This document shows, piece by piece, positions 54,023-63,405 of a stretch of 64,000 bases of DNA. The number at the start of each line of letters is the position of its first letter. Position 1 is the stretch's first letter. A program made the position numbers and the translations under genes. The notes under the pieces are model-generated. The model worked only from the letters and a program-made list of their open reading frames with translations. It was not told the origin of the DNA and did no database searches. The stretch covers positions 5,332,001-5,396,000 of the forward strand of contig JAXGXG010000001.1 in NCBI GenBank assembly GCA_040772845.1, read 5' to 3'. The DNA is from PWXP01 sp040772845 (GTDB lineage Bacteria > Planctomycetota > Planctomycetia > Pirellulales > Thermoguttaceae).

Positions 54023-54262
54023 CTGTGCCTTTACTCACCTAGCCCCAAAGAACTGGAAGACCTGATTGAGTGATAGCCCACGCATCCTGATCGTCGGTGG
54101 CCCGAATGGATCGGGGAAGACGACGCTTGCGGCTAGAGTACTCGCGGGAATTTTGCCTTCCCTACATTGGTGCCGACGCGATTGCAGAGTCCCTGAATCC
54201 TGCGAATCCCGCGGCGGCCCGGGTTGCTGCTGGCAGACAGTTCCTTGAAACACTGGAAGATT

Positions 54263-55604
54263 CAGTAGTTCCAAATTTTAGCTGAAAGCGTCCGGTGTGT
54301 CAGAAGGTGTTGCGTGGCCGGAGGTTACGTCGAGGATGCATTGTGTGATTCCCATGATCACTTCGGCCACCCGCTGCAGGTTCAGCAGCATATCGCGGAA
54401 TGGAAGACGCTCCAGATGTAACGCGAGTCGTCGTCCGTGGCGTTCCGAGAGGGTGGTCAAATGAAACCAGACCCAGACGTTGCGGAGGATCATCGCCAAG
54501 CCGAAGAAGAGCAGCCGCAACAGTGGATTGCGAGTGCAGGTGCGGATGCGTGCCTCGTTCATCTGGCGATAGCTGGTTTCGATACCGAACCGTTTGCGAT
54601 ACGTTTCGTACACCCATTGCGGGCTGGCAGGCCGGAATCCCCAAAACGCATACACGAACGCCCGTCGGCCGTGGCGTTTCCACTTGCCGGCAAGATTGCC
54701 GCACTTGACACAAATCCTGACGGTCGCGGTCTTGCCGTACTTGGTTGCCTTGGACGCTTTCAGGGTGTGTGTGGCCCAACCGCTCTTCTTCCATTGGGCG
54801 AAGGCCCGCGTACCCGTCGCGGCTTGGCCCGCCTTCGGCTTGCGGCCGCGTTTGACAACCGGCATCAGAAAAGCGCAGCGGGCTGCCTGCAAATAACGGA
54901 TGACTGCAACCGAGTAAAACCCGCGATCCAGCAGCAAAAGCCGGCATTTTACGCCCTGGGCGCGTGCTTGACGCAGCAGGCGACGGACGACCTCTTCCAT
55001 CGATTCGCCGCGCTGTACCGGCGTCAAGGCGATCGTGAAACGATGCCCGTTGCGAACCACGTAGCAGGTGGCGTATGCATGAAAGTGACTCGTGCCACTC
55101 TTCGGTTGGCTGCGATAGATTTCGTCGAGGTGCCGATGTGGCTCGCCATGGTACGGGATCAACGTCAGGTCGATCGCCAGCGTCTGTTTGCGCCGTCGCA
55201 CGGCCTTGGGAAGGCCGTCCACCAGCGCCTTGTTCAACCGCTTCTCCAGTTCGTGATACTCCGGCAACGTCGCCACCAGCACGTTGAATACGGTCTGCTG
55301 TGTTGGCGCGCCCGCCAGATTCCGGCAAGCAGCGGAAATGAAGCCAATACGGGAAGCTGCGTAAAAGAGGACATTCAGCAAGACCGACGCCCGGCATTTG
55401 TACCCATGGTCCTGCAACTGGAGATGCTGCTGGACAATGGCTCCGGCGCGGTTGTGGACTTCGCGGCATGAGATCGTACAATGGTTCTTCCGTGAACGCA
55501 TGGGTTACCTCCTGGTCTGGACTTGGGTATGTGTGATCCCCTAAGTCCTTTACCAAAAAGCCCTTGCGTTCACCTATATCAAGTTACGAAATTTGGAACT
55601 ACTG
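54263..55604 (-). mobile_element. ISH3-like insertion sequence, complete
   Basis: 1,342 bp with 16-bp terminal inverted repeats CAGTAGTTCCAAATTT and a 5-bp target duplication AGATT (54258-54262 and 55605-55609). Confidence 0.9.
54278..55501 (-). CDS. DDE transposase, ISH3/IS4-superfamily
   Basis: 407 residues. Acidic residues lie in LAIDLTLIPYHGEPH (D1), CRLLLLDRGFYSVAVIRYL (D2) and YRKRFGIETSYRQMNEARIR (E with the Y-x-x-R-x-x-x-E-x-x-x-R-x-x-x pattern). Fits the ISH3-type transposases of archaea and bacteria better than IS5 because of the DRGFYS and RQMNEAR wording. Complete, with both ends of the element present, so possibly active. Confidence 0.8.
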   Translation of the reverse strand: MRSRKNHCTISCREVHNRAGAIVQQHLQLQDHGYKCRASVLLNVLFYAASRIGFISAACRNLAGAPTQQTVFNVLVATLPEYHELEKRLNKALVDGLPKAVRRRKQTLAIDLTLIPYHGEPHRHLDEIYRSQPKSGTSHFHAYATCYVVRNGHRFTIALTPVQRGESMEEVVRRLLRQARAQGVKCRLLLLDRGFYSVAVIRYLQAARCAFLMPVVKRGRKPKAGQAATGTRAFAQWKKSGWATHTLKASKATKYGKTATVRICVKCGNLAGKWKRHGRRAFVYAFWGFRPASPQWVYETYRKRFGIETSYRQMNEARIRTCTRNPLLRLLFFGLAMILRNVWVWFHLTTLSERHGRRLALHLERLPFRDMLLNLQRVAEVIMGITQCILDVTSGHATPSDTPDAFS

Positions 55605-55879
55605 AGATTACAGGTCGCAGAAGGCGTCGTGCGTCTGTGAATCGACTCTTTCCGGTTTGACGATGCGAAATTTCATCGCGTCGGCGCAGATGGCTGCCTA
55701 CTCCATCGACATAGCGTTCTTGTTTGTGGATTCTGCAGACGCATGCGTTGCTCGAGTCGCCGAACGTGTCCGAAAGGGCGGCCACAACGTCCCGGCATCA
55801 GATATCCGACGCCGCTTCACGAGGTCGCTGGACAACTTCTGGCGAATCTACCGCGAGCTGGCCGATAATTGGGTACTGA

Positions 55880-57235
55880 CTGAAGTTTTGCAAACTCACT
55901 CCAACCGCAAGTGAGCCATCACATGGTCGCGGCTGCGTCCATAATCGGTAACCTGCTCAATAGCCCAGTCCAGGGTGGATCGCAGCGTCTCTCGCAATAC
56001 TGCGCGACAGGCTTCGCCGATGGTCGTCAGCTTGCAGGAGGCCCATTCCTTCGCGCGGGCCTGCTTGAGTTGGGCCATGAGCAGAGTGTACGCCAGCATG
56101 ACCAGGTACATGTGCCGGGTTTGGCCCTGGCCGTCGCGCAGCTGACAATCTCCCATGCCAAGCTCTTGCTTCCCGTCCCGATGAAAGGTCTCCGTGCCTG
56201 TCCATCGATAGCGATAGACCTGCAGAATCCGAATCACTTCCCAGGCTACGCGGTTGGTTATCAAAATCTTGCGCGGCTCACGGTCGCGCTTCTTGTCCCA
56301 AATGATCACGATCCGCACCTTGTGCTCGACATTGGGGATGCGAATGCTCGTCGTGAAATACCATTGCTGCTTTCGGCCACGCTTGAAGGGCTTCCGGCTG
56401 TCCGGATCGATCTGCCCGGCCATTTCCTCCGCCCTCAATTCGCCGCCCTTCCAACAAATCTTCCGATTAAACTTCAGGTCGCCCACGTAGCCGCGAGGAC
56501 GGCCAAACCGGTCCTTCTTGCCATGAATGTGATTGAGGATCTCGGCGTTCGTGAAGTAGCTATCAAAGGTGAAGTCGCCCGGAATCTCATGCTCACAAAC
56601 CCAATCCACCAACTGGCAGAACAGCTTGGTGTGGTTGAAGAACTCCTCGCCCGTTGCGTCGCACTGCTCGCGTTTCCTGAAACGCCGGAACTCCAGGGGG
56701 TAGTGCTTGTCACTGGTGCATACGTAGTTGGCAATCAGATAGTCGTGGGCAATCTTGTTCCGTCCTTCGGCATGGTCCCAGAACCAGCCGACGTCCTTGA
56801 TCAGTTTGCCATCGTGGTCGATCAACACGTTGTCGATCGCAATCACCCCCCGATCGCCGTAGCGGGTGCTCGAGTCCTTCTGCAACCACCTCAGCCGACG
56901 CTCGTTCAACTCAGCCTCGTCCCACTTCACCTCGGTGATGAAGCGGTTCAGGCACGACTGATCCGTCGTCATAGCGAACTCGTAGTTGATTCCCCGCACG
57001 GTCTTTCGCGCGGCCACCATCAACCCAGTGAGGTATTCGGCAAAGTGGCGCCGCTCCGGTTCGCAGACAAACAGGTCGCCGAACTCTTCCACCGCACTCT
57101 GCACCACACGTGGAAACGAGGTGATCCCTGGCATTGTCGCACCCTCCGTGATTGCCATGGCCACCTCAAACTACCCCATTTTTGCGCCAAAACCCCTATT
57201 TTTACAAGCCCAATTTGATGTTTGCAAAACTCCAG
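55880..57235 (-). mobile_element. IS701-like insertion sequence, complete
   Basis: 1,356 bp. Ends CTGAAGTTTTGCAAAC and, inverted, CTGGAGTTTTGCAAAC (one mismatch); target duplication TACTGA at 55874-55879 and 57236-57241. Confidence 0.85.
55896..57164 (-). CDS. DDE transposase, IS701-like
   Basis: 422 residues. N-terminal region RHFAEYLTGLMVAARKTV and SCLNRFITEVKWDEAELNER are typical of the IS701/DDE_5 group. Catalytic acids are probably in GVIAIDNVLIDHDGK, FTFDSYFTNAEILNHIHG and YRYRWTGTETFHRDGKQELG. Start may be at 57164, 57158 or 57134. Complete and probably functional. Confidence 0.75.
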   Translation of the reverse strand: MAMAITEGATMPGITSFPRVVQSAVEEFGDLFVCEPERRHFAEYLTGLMVAARKTVRGINYEFAMTTDQSCLNRFITEVKWDEAELNERRLRWLQKDSSTRYGDRGVIAIDNVLIDHDGKLIKDVGWFWDHAEGRNKIAHDYLIANYVCTSDKHYPLEFRRFRKREQCDATGEEFFNHTKLFCQLVDWVCEHEIPGDFTFDSYFTNAEILNHIHGKKDRFGRPRGYVGDLKFNRKICWKGGELRAEEMAGQIDPDSRKPFKRGRKQQWYFTTSIRIPNVEHKVRIVIIWDKKRDREPRKILITNRVAWEVIRILQVYRYRWTGTETFHRDGKQELGMGDCQLRDGQGQTRHMYLVMLAYTLLMAQLKQARAKEWASCKLTTIGEACRAVLRETLRSTLDWAIEQVTDYGRSRDHVMAHLRLE

Positions 57236-57353
57236 TACTGATTTATAATGGGATGACGGCGATGCAAGACGTCGCGACTGGATCTCGCGACCAAACCACT
57301 GTTCGGAATCACGAACTCTACTCGACCTATTTGACACTTGTTGGTGAAACGCC

Positions 57354-57575
57354 ATGATTCGACCTCGATTAACCGCCGAGACTTATGCAACAATCGACGA
57401 GATTGTCCGTGTGGGAAATCGTGCTGTCGCCAATGCTCAAGAAGAAAGCAGGCGGCTAGGAGTTCCGAACGTCTACTCGATCAATGGCCGACTTTATTAC
57501 GAAACATCCACCGGCGAACTATCCACTGCGGACCCTTACGTCACAGAACCAACGGATGAACGCGAGCCGGAATAG
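57354..57575 (+). CDS. small partner (putative antitoxin), copy 2
   Basis: Identical 73-residue protein to 44066-44287 (MIRPRLTAETYATIDEIVRV). Here the upstream kinase is inactivated, so translation would need its own initiation or a transcript from the IS701-like element. Its conservation may be due to recent duplication alone. Confidence 0.65.
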   Translation: MIRPRLTAETYATIDEIVRVGNRAVANAQEESRRLGVPNVYSINGRLYYETSTGELSTADPYVTEPTDEREPE

Positions 57576-57583
57576 GCCGGGAC

Positions 57584-57628
57584 GGGTAAAGGGGTCGGGA
57601 CGGGTAAAGGGGTCGGGTATCTTTACCC
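57584..57628 (+). repeat. two tandem REP-like units before RAYT copy 4
   Basis: Same arrangement as at 44296-44340. Confidence 0.8.
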
Positions 57629-57663
57629 TTGACAGTGCTGGTGGAGGATGGTAATCTCAGGTC

Positions 57664-58340
57664 ATGCCACGACGATTGCGAGTTGCCACGGGGGGATATG
57701 CGTACCATGTGCTGAACCGTGGGGTGGGCAAAAGGCGCCTGTTCGCCAAAGAGCGGGACTTCGAGGCGTTCGAGGAGATCATCGGCCAGGCGAAGGAGCG
57801 GTTGCCGATGCGCGTGCTGGCGTGGTGCGTTATGCCGACGCATTGGCATTTCGTTCTTTGGCCGCGCGAGGATGGCGACCTGTCGGAGTTCATGCGTTGG
57901 TTGACGGTCACGCACACGCAGCGCTGGCGCGCGCGCATCGGACGGCGGGAACCGGCCCGCTTTACCAGGGCCGCTTCAAGTCGTTCCCGATTCAGGAAGA
58001 CGACCATCTTGTGACCGTGTTGCGGTACGTGGAGCGGAACCCGGCGCGCGAAGCTGGTGGCAGAGGCCGATGCCTGGCGGTGGTCGAGCCTCTGGCATCG
58101 CACGCACCGCAACCGCGCCAGCTTGGTGGATGCCGGCCCGGTGGCGCTTCCGCGCGCTGGCGTCGGCACGTGCAAGCTGCGCAAACCGAGGCGGAACTGG
58201 CGGCGTTACGGCATTCGGTCGTGCGTGGTTCGCCTTTCGGCGACGCCGATTGGCAGCAGCGCACCGCAAAGCGGTTAGGCCTCGAATCGACGCTTCGCCC
58301 CCGCGGCCGCCCCTGGCCTTCTGCACCAGACACAAGGTAA
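57664..58340 (+). pseudogene. REP-associated tyrosine transposase (RAYT), copy 4, frameshifted
   Basis: Identical to copy 2 for the first 90 codons, then broken by three small deletions compared with it: at about 57928 (TGGCGCGCGCGC for TGGCACGCGGCGC), 58045 (CCGGCGCGCGAAG for CCGGTGCGCGCGAAG) and 58153 (CGCGCGCTGG for CGCGGCGCTGG). Its 3' end matches copy 1 (RPRGRPWPSAPD) and is followed by the RAYT right-end motif at 58337-58361. All three lesions are in GC-rich runs, so sequence error should be considered. Confidence 0.85.
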
Positions 58341-58361
58341 AGACACCCGACCCCTTTATCC

Positions 58362-58931
58362 GTCCGGAATGTTCTTCCGGAGAAGAACCTTCAAGAAGCA
58401 CAACTGCCCGCGGGATTCTTCATGGACGATGAAGAGCTCAAGATGTCCAGCCTTGTGAATCTTGGGATTGCCGAAGAATTGGCACCTCAATTTCTGAACA
58501 AATCATGGCTTTTGAATCGAACGCCTCCTGATAGCTCATTCTACATTTCGGATAACCCCATCGTCCGAAAGAACTACCATCCACCATCGCCACTAATGGG
58601 CAACAACGGGCTGGCGTGTCCGGGGATTCAGATTCACATGCCGTTGTCTCCCACTATCACGTTGAGCTTCATCTGCGAAACTCTGGTTGAACCGTTTCGC
58701 GAACACAAGAAAACCAAAATGGCACCGGATGCGTCGATTCCGTTACTGGACGCCATTGACTCGGGCCAGCCGTTGCTAATTGAACGAGAAAACGTCGTTC
58801 ACTTGAATTCACTGCAGGTTGCCCATGCGAATCGTTTTATTTTCGCGTCGACCGACGACTTTTCACTCGTTAACGAAATGCTCGAATCGAATCCGGAACT
58901 GGCCAAACCGCCCCAACTCGTCGTACAGTAA
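58362..58931 (+). pseudogene. DUF4238-like protein, 5'-truncated
   Basis: The frame is open from the RAYT right end at 58362 (reading NVLPEKNLQEAQLPAGFFMD), with an internal ATG at 58422. The pattern SWLLNRTPPDSSFYISDNPI, then QIHMPLSPTITLSFICE and HANRFIFAS, is that of the C-terminal half of DUF4238 proteins, where ISDNP is the best conserved motif. The N-terminal 120 or so residues expected for the family are missing, replaced by the RAYT unit. DUF4238 proteins are of unknown function and frequent in variable regions. Confidence 0.65.
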
Positions 58932-59004
58932 ACGCGACAGAACCAAGCGTTGCATGCGAGCGGGCGGCCACGTCGGTGTTGAAGTCAACGTCAAATGGGA
59001 CGTG

Positions 59005-59464
59005 TAAAGATACCATGAAAGAGCCGGGGTCTCCAAGAAACGTACGCTTGGGAGCGTTTTCTAAACCCCATGTTTACTGTTCCCAGGAGACCCCAGCATG
59101 TTGTACCTTGGTATCGACCAGCACAAGCGGCAATTGACGGTGAATTTGCGAAACGAAGACGGTTCCGTGATCCTCAAGCGGCAGGTGAGCACCCAGTGGG
59201 AGAAGGTTCGCACCTTCTTTGCCGATCTTGCCGAGAAGGCGAAGTCTGACGACGGCTTCATGGCCATCCTCGAAGTGTGCGGCATGAATCCCTGGCTCCT
59301 GGCCATGCTCAAGGAATATGGTTGCCGCGAGATCGTTGTCATCCAGCCGGCCAAACGATCCGTGCAAAAGACGGACGGCCGCGACGCTGCTGAACTTTCG
59401 CACCTGCTGTGGGTGCATCGTCGCAACTTTCTGGGGGGCAAGTACCCGCTGGGCGTGCGCGCGT
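59005..59464 (+). mobile_element. IS110-family remnant 2 (5' end, transposase codons 1-122)
   Basis: Leader from about 59005 and coding from ATG 59098: MLYLGIDQHKRQLTVNLRNE, then MAILEVCGMNPWLLAMLKEY and SVQKTDGRDAAELSHLLWVH. The DEDD acidic residues D7, E60 and the KTDGRD acids are visible, but the gene is cut at 59464 by the hairpin repeat. Longer than the remnant at 26976-27210 and from a different IS110 element than the one at 28906. Confidence 0.85.
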
Positions 59465-60243
59465 TCAGGGAACCCCGGGGGCAGGCCTACACGTTACACT
59501 TTGCGGAGATACGTGCATAGACATGCAATGGGCAGCCGGCAGGCGGGCGTCTTCCTCTGGTTCCTCCGCGGGCTCCTGTTCGTTTTCTGGACGGGGGCAA
59601 TGGCCGAAATGGAAAGAAGGAAGGAACAGGAGGAAGCAGAGGGAGCAGAGAAAGGAAAGGACTGTGGTGCGTTGCTGGATTCCGCGGGGCCCGCTCTCGC
59701 TAGCCTCGGCCGGGATCGATCGTGACTGGCCGGCTACAGGCAGGGTTCATCCGAGATATGCCCCAACGCGCGGCCGCCGCCTTTGGCGGCGGCGGCCGCG
59801 TTGGGGGGAGTGGGGAGTTGGCGGTTGCAGCCCGGTAGCTCGCTGACCACGGCTCCAGCCGGGCAAGCCGGCATGGTGGCCGCCCGCATCCCGGCGGCTG
59901 CGCGCCAGAATGCGGGAAGAACGGAAGAAAGGACGGTTGCTTGTGTAGTGGTCAATCATTCGCTCCACCGGCACGGGGCCGGCGGTTGCGGCCGGGAACC
60001 GGTCGGCGCGCATGGCCCGGCCTGGCCCTGAACGCCCCTAGAAACCCCGCCGCCGCCCATTGATTCCTGGCCGATTGTCGGGGTAGCATGCAGCCCGGCG
60101 GGACGGCCCCTGGCATAGAAACTCCATAGGCGCTCCTGCTACGGCGGTTTGAGTTCAACTTGGTTCTATCCCGCCCGCTCCCGGCCGGAGTTCCTCCACG
60201 GCATGGGCTTTCGCGGGAGAGGGCGGGATAGAAGCCTTAACGT
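59465..60243 (+). repeat. hairpin-rich 775-bp repeat, copy 3
   Basis: More diverged than copies 1 and 2. The central hairpin differs (about 59762-59808, loop TTT), with paired changes that keep the arms largely complementary. Left edge cuts an IS110 gene; right edge is followed by unrelated sequence. Confidence 0.8.
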
Positions 60244-60640
60244 TCGTCTGTATAGACCCTGCGCGATTGCGGCCCCTGCCGCATCCTGGCAAGCCGAATG
60301 CGCTTGTGGTCCGGGGATAAGCACCGGCGAGTGACGCTGCGCGGGCTGAGAACAGACAGGACGAGGGGTGCCTCTGCGGGTACGGCTTGCGTTCCGGATG
60401 GCGGGTGGACTGCTTCGGAGACGAAGGGGGCGCGAAGCACTCAGGAAGACAACAGGGCGATCCACAGCGAGGCGAGGATACGGCGCACCCTCGGAAGTCG
60501 CCCGAGGGCGAGGCGCAGCATACGCCGGGGCAAGCAGGCATGCTGCTTGGGCTTCGCGGCCCAAAGCCCGAACGCCGTCGCAACTGCTAGCTTGCCAGCG
60601 GTGGTTGTCTGTAGACCGAGTGTTGTCTTCTCCTTGTGCG
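60244..60640. other. non-coding stretch, nothing recognised
   Basis: About 400 bp between the repeat and an IS1182-like remnant; probably includes the end of that element, but no terminal repeats were identified. Confidence 0.4.
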
Positions 60641-60642
60641 GG

Positions 60643-62269
60643 TCAGCGGAACAGACGCTGCTGCCTCTCGGAAGAGCTTCGTGGCTTCTTCCGCCGTGGC
60701 CGCTTCGGAGGCAACTCCTTGCCCCGAATCTGCGCGTCGATCGCCTTGGCGATCGGGCTCAGCCGCATCTTGCCCAGCGACCCTTCATGCCGGGGTAGAC
60801 TGGCCAGCATCGTAGCGAACGCTTCATGCACGATCATCACCGTGCCGACCAGAGCGTGAAATCTCGCGGCGCCGGTGACGTTCCCGTCATCGATGCCCCA
60901 AAATATCTTAAGCCGCGCGTTGACCCGCTCCACAGCCGGGCGGCCCTTGTAAAGCCGCTCGAACTGCTTCGTGGCACGCGGAATAGCAGGAAACCGTCGC
61001 AGGTCGATCTCTTGTTTGACTCGCACCGTCAAGCCGTACTTCTTGCCTGCGTTGCAGCGAGAGCTCATCGGACATTCCCAGCCCTCATGCATCGCCGGGC
61101 AGCGATACTTCAAAGTGCCCCGGGACGGCTCGTGGCCGATGTAGGCCATGCGGTGCCGAACCATAGGCGTACTTACGCGATCATAGCAGTGTAGTGTACC
61201 CGCCTCATCGTACACGATATTCGAGTTGCCGTCGTGGCCGGGAAGCATTCTCTCGTGCTCCTCCTTCCATAGCGAACGGTTTTGGATGACCGGTTTGATG
61301 CCGGATTCGTGCAGCTTCTGATGGACCTTGGCGTCGTCAGCCGCTTTGTCGTAAGCGAGCGTTGCCATGCGCCCCTCGGGAAGGTTCGCTTGGGCCTGAT
61401 CGACCAGGATCGGCAGCATCTCGTTGTCACCCGTCTTTGTCGAACTGATGCGGTACGCCAAGGACACTTCGTGACGCGTGTCGACAAGCAGGTGCAGTTT
61501 GAACCCAAACCATTCCACAATACGACTGACTAGGCCGTCTTCATTCTTGTATTCCTTCCGGCCGCCGGCCGGCTGCGGCAGGCGTTCTTGTCCAGTTCGA
61601 TCTTCGATGCCCTCTTGTCGGCAGCCGAATCGGCTGAGCCCTCCGCAGCCGTTGCACCTTGGATCGTTGCCGGTTGTTGAGACGGGACGGGGCCGTGGGT
61701 CCCTCGCTCTACCTCAGAAGGGCCGCTCGCCGCCGCGGGTCTGGATGATTCCTTCCCGGCGTCTGCCGCCTTCTTCTGCTCCATTTCCTCTTTGTGCTTC
61801 TGGGCATCGGCCCGGGTGCGCGAGCATTCAGCCATGTCGAATCGCCGGCGGTGCTTTCCCCCAAGTCCGGCACGGCACGGCCCAATCGCTGAGCCATCAC
61901 GTTGAATATCTCCTCAAGATGCGGCCGATGGGGATCTTGCCCAAGCACGTCCAGGAAGCGGGAGACGTTCCATCCGTTGGGGATTTGTTCCGGCGACTCG
62001 ATGCCGGCGATCTTCTGCAGCGACGGATTCCGCCTCAGCTCTCCTAAGCAGGCCTCCACATCCCGGTGCCTCAGTGCCATGGTCAACACCACGACACGCC
62101 AAAGGACGAGCACCGGATAATCGTTACGTCCCCGGCCGCGCCATGTCCGAAGGCTTTCGAGCAAGGGCCCATCCGGGATGGTCTCGAAGAGGCGTCGAAG
62201 GGTGACCAGAGCGGGCGCGTCTTCCAGACAAACCCAGGCGAACAGCGGAAGTTGGACTTGGATTCTCAT
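60643..62269 (-). pseudogene. IS1182-family transposase with two frameshifts
   Basis: Three frames together make one transposase. Frame A (62269 to about 61840): MRIQVQLPLFAWVCLEDAPA, the DUF772-type N-terminus, to LGESTAGDSTWLNARA. Frame B (about 61835-61600): ADAQKHKEEMEQKKAADAGK. Frame C (about 61580-60643): GGRKEYKNEDGLVSRIVEWF then KLHLLVDTRHEVSLAYRISS and the E-containing YKGRPAVERVNARLKIFWGI. Two single-base shifts separate them, in the linker between N-terminal and catalytic parts. Inactive as read; programmed frameshifting is unlikely at two sites. Confidence 0.8.
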
Positions 62270-62550
62270 GGTTGGCCTCCGTGCGTAACTGACGGGCTTA
62301 TTATACACCGCAACTAATCCCCGCACAAGGGGAGGAGTGGTCGAAAAATCCAAAAATCGGCTAGTCGGCGGCCAAAACACGGAGAAAAATCACGACTTTG
62401 CGGGTAAGACCATTTTTAACCCTCTCCCAGGTCCTCTCCAGCCAAGGACTTGCAAACAGCGCATTCGGCTTCATCCTGGCGATCAGAATGCTTGCCACTC
62501 GGCGGGCTGTCGAATACACTGAAAGGGAGATATTCGTCGGAGAAAACAAG

Positions 62551-62781
62551 ATGACCCTTGAAGCGATGATCGAGAATCTAAGCCGTGACGAGAAGCTTGC
62601 GGCGATGGATCTTATTTGGCGGGATTTGGCGGCTGATTCGCAGTCGTTCGTCTCGCCCGAATGGCATGGGACGATAATTGCGGACAGGCTCGAGAACCCG
62701 ACTTCGGGGCCGGCACTGCCACTGGCAGAGGCGAAAGCCGAAATCAAGGATGCAATAGATGCGCGTCGAGCTTCGGGCTGA
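62551..62781 (+). CDS. addiction module antitoxin (TIGR02574-like)
   Basis: 76 residues: MTLEAMIENLSRDEKLAAMD, LIWRDLAADSQSFVSPEWH, then DRLENPTSGPALPLAEAKAE, the pattern of the putative addiction module component family (E-K-x-x-x-M-x-x-L-W, S-P-x-W-H). Such proteins neutralise ParE/RelE-type toxins. The toxin gene overlaps its 3' end by 23 bp. Start at ATG 62551; the frame is open upstream to 62398. Confidence 0.85.
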   Translation: MTLEAMIENLSRDEKLAAMDLIWRDLAADSQSFVSPEWHGTIIADRLENPTSGPALPLAEAKAEIKDAIDARRASG

Positions 62782-62932
62782 GGCCCGCCACGATCTGGTG
62801 GAAGGCGCCTGGTTTTACGAGCAGCAGCGCGAAGGCCTCGGTGACTACTTCACGGACCGTCTGTTCGAGGATCTTGGTCGCCTCGAGACCGAAGCAGGAA
62901 TAGGGAAGTCAGGGACAGGCTTTAGATGTTAA
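62759..62932 (+). pseudogene. ParE/RelE-family toxin, 3'-truncated
   Basis: MRVELRAEARHDLVEGAWFY then EQQREGLGDYFTDRLFEDLG is the standard N-terminal half of ParE-like toxins. After residue 48 (ETEAGI) the sequence passes into the right-end repeat beginning at 62904 and stops at 62932. The catalytic C-terminal half is absent, so the module has an antitoxin without a working toxin. Confidence 0.85.
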
Positions 62933-62999
62933 CTTTGCAGGATCGGGGTTGGGGTCCAATATCTCCCGGCCCGTCGCCTCCCCAGAGGACAGAAGGAGA

Positions 63000-63227
63000 A
63001 TGATAACGCGATACACGCTCATCTACGAGCCAGGCGACTGCAATTGGTCGGCGTATGTTCCGGATCTTCCTGGCTGCATTGCAACCGGAGCGACGCGCGA
63101 AGAGGCACAGGCCCTAATCCGTGAGGCGATTGAGTTCCACCTGGAAGGCATGCGGCTGCACAACGAGTCTGTCCCCGAGCCGAGGGTCGAAGCGGGGCTC
63201 GTCGAGGTGACTTTCTCGGACGCATGA
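63000..63227 (+). CDS. HicB-like protein, orphan, copy 2
   Basis: 75 residues, differing from copy 1 at only a handful of positions (MITRYTLIYEPGDCNWSAYV). No HicA gene nearby. Reading frame and ribosome site are conserved between the two copies, suggesting that the protein is still used. Confidence 0.85.
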   Translation: MITRYTLIYEPGDCNWSAYVPDLPGCIATGATREEAQALIREAIEFHLEGMRLHNESVPEPRVEAGLVEVTFSDA

Positions 63228-63405
63228 CAGGGCACCGTGGCGGCTTGGCGCCGCGTTTGTTTTGTGTCACCCTTGGTGTTTCGCGTGGCGGCTGCGGGAG
63301 CGGGGAGCGAGAAATAGGCATAGCCAAAGCGGCGTCAAGCCGCCGCACTCCAAGAACAACGCTCGCGCGGGCGGTTGACCTGGGATCGCACCCAATCCGT
63401 GGAGC

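Larger units (their letters stand above)
54066..57357 (+). pseudogene. zeta-toxin-like kinase, copy 2, split by two insertion sequences
   Basis: Second copy of the gene at 43488. Pieces: 54066-54262, 55605-55879 and 57236-57357. An extra G at about 54131 (CTTGCGGCTAG for CTTGCGCTAG) shifts the frame just after the Walker A. An ISH3-like element sits at 54263-55604 and an IS701-like element at 55880-57235, each with its own target duplication; removing both restores the copy-1 sequence exactly at the joints. The downstream partner gene is intact. Repeated inactivation of the kinase with conservation of the partner is what one expects for a harmful toxin. Confidence 0.88.

Noticed and set aside
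54437..55471. Open frame of 344 codons on the + strand
   Set aside because: Antisense to the ISH3-like transposase.
60298..60859. Overlapping open frames on both strands before the IS1182-like gene
   Set aside because: No motif, no ribosome site, mutually overlapping; typical high-GC noise.
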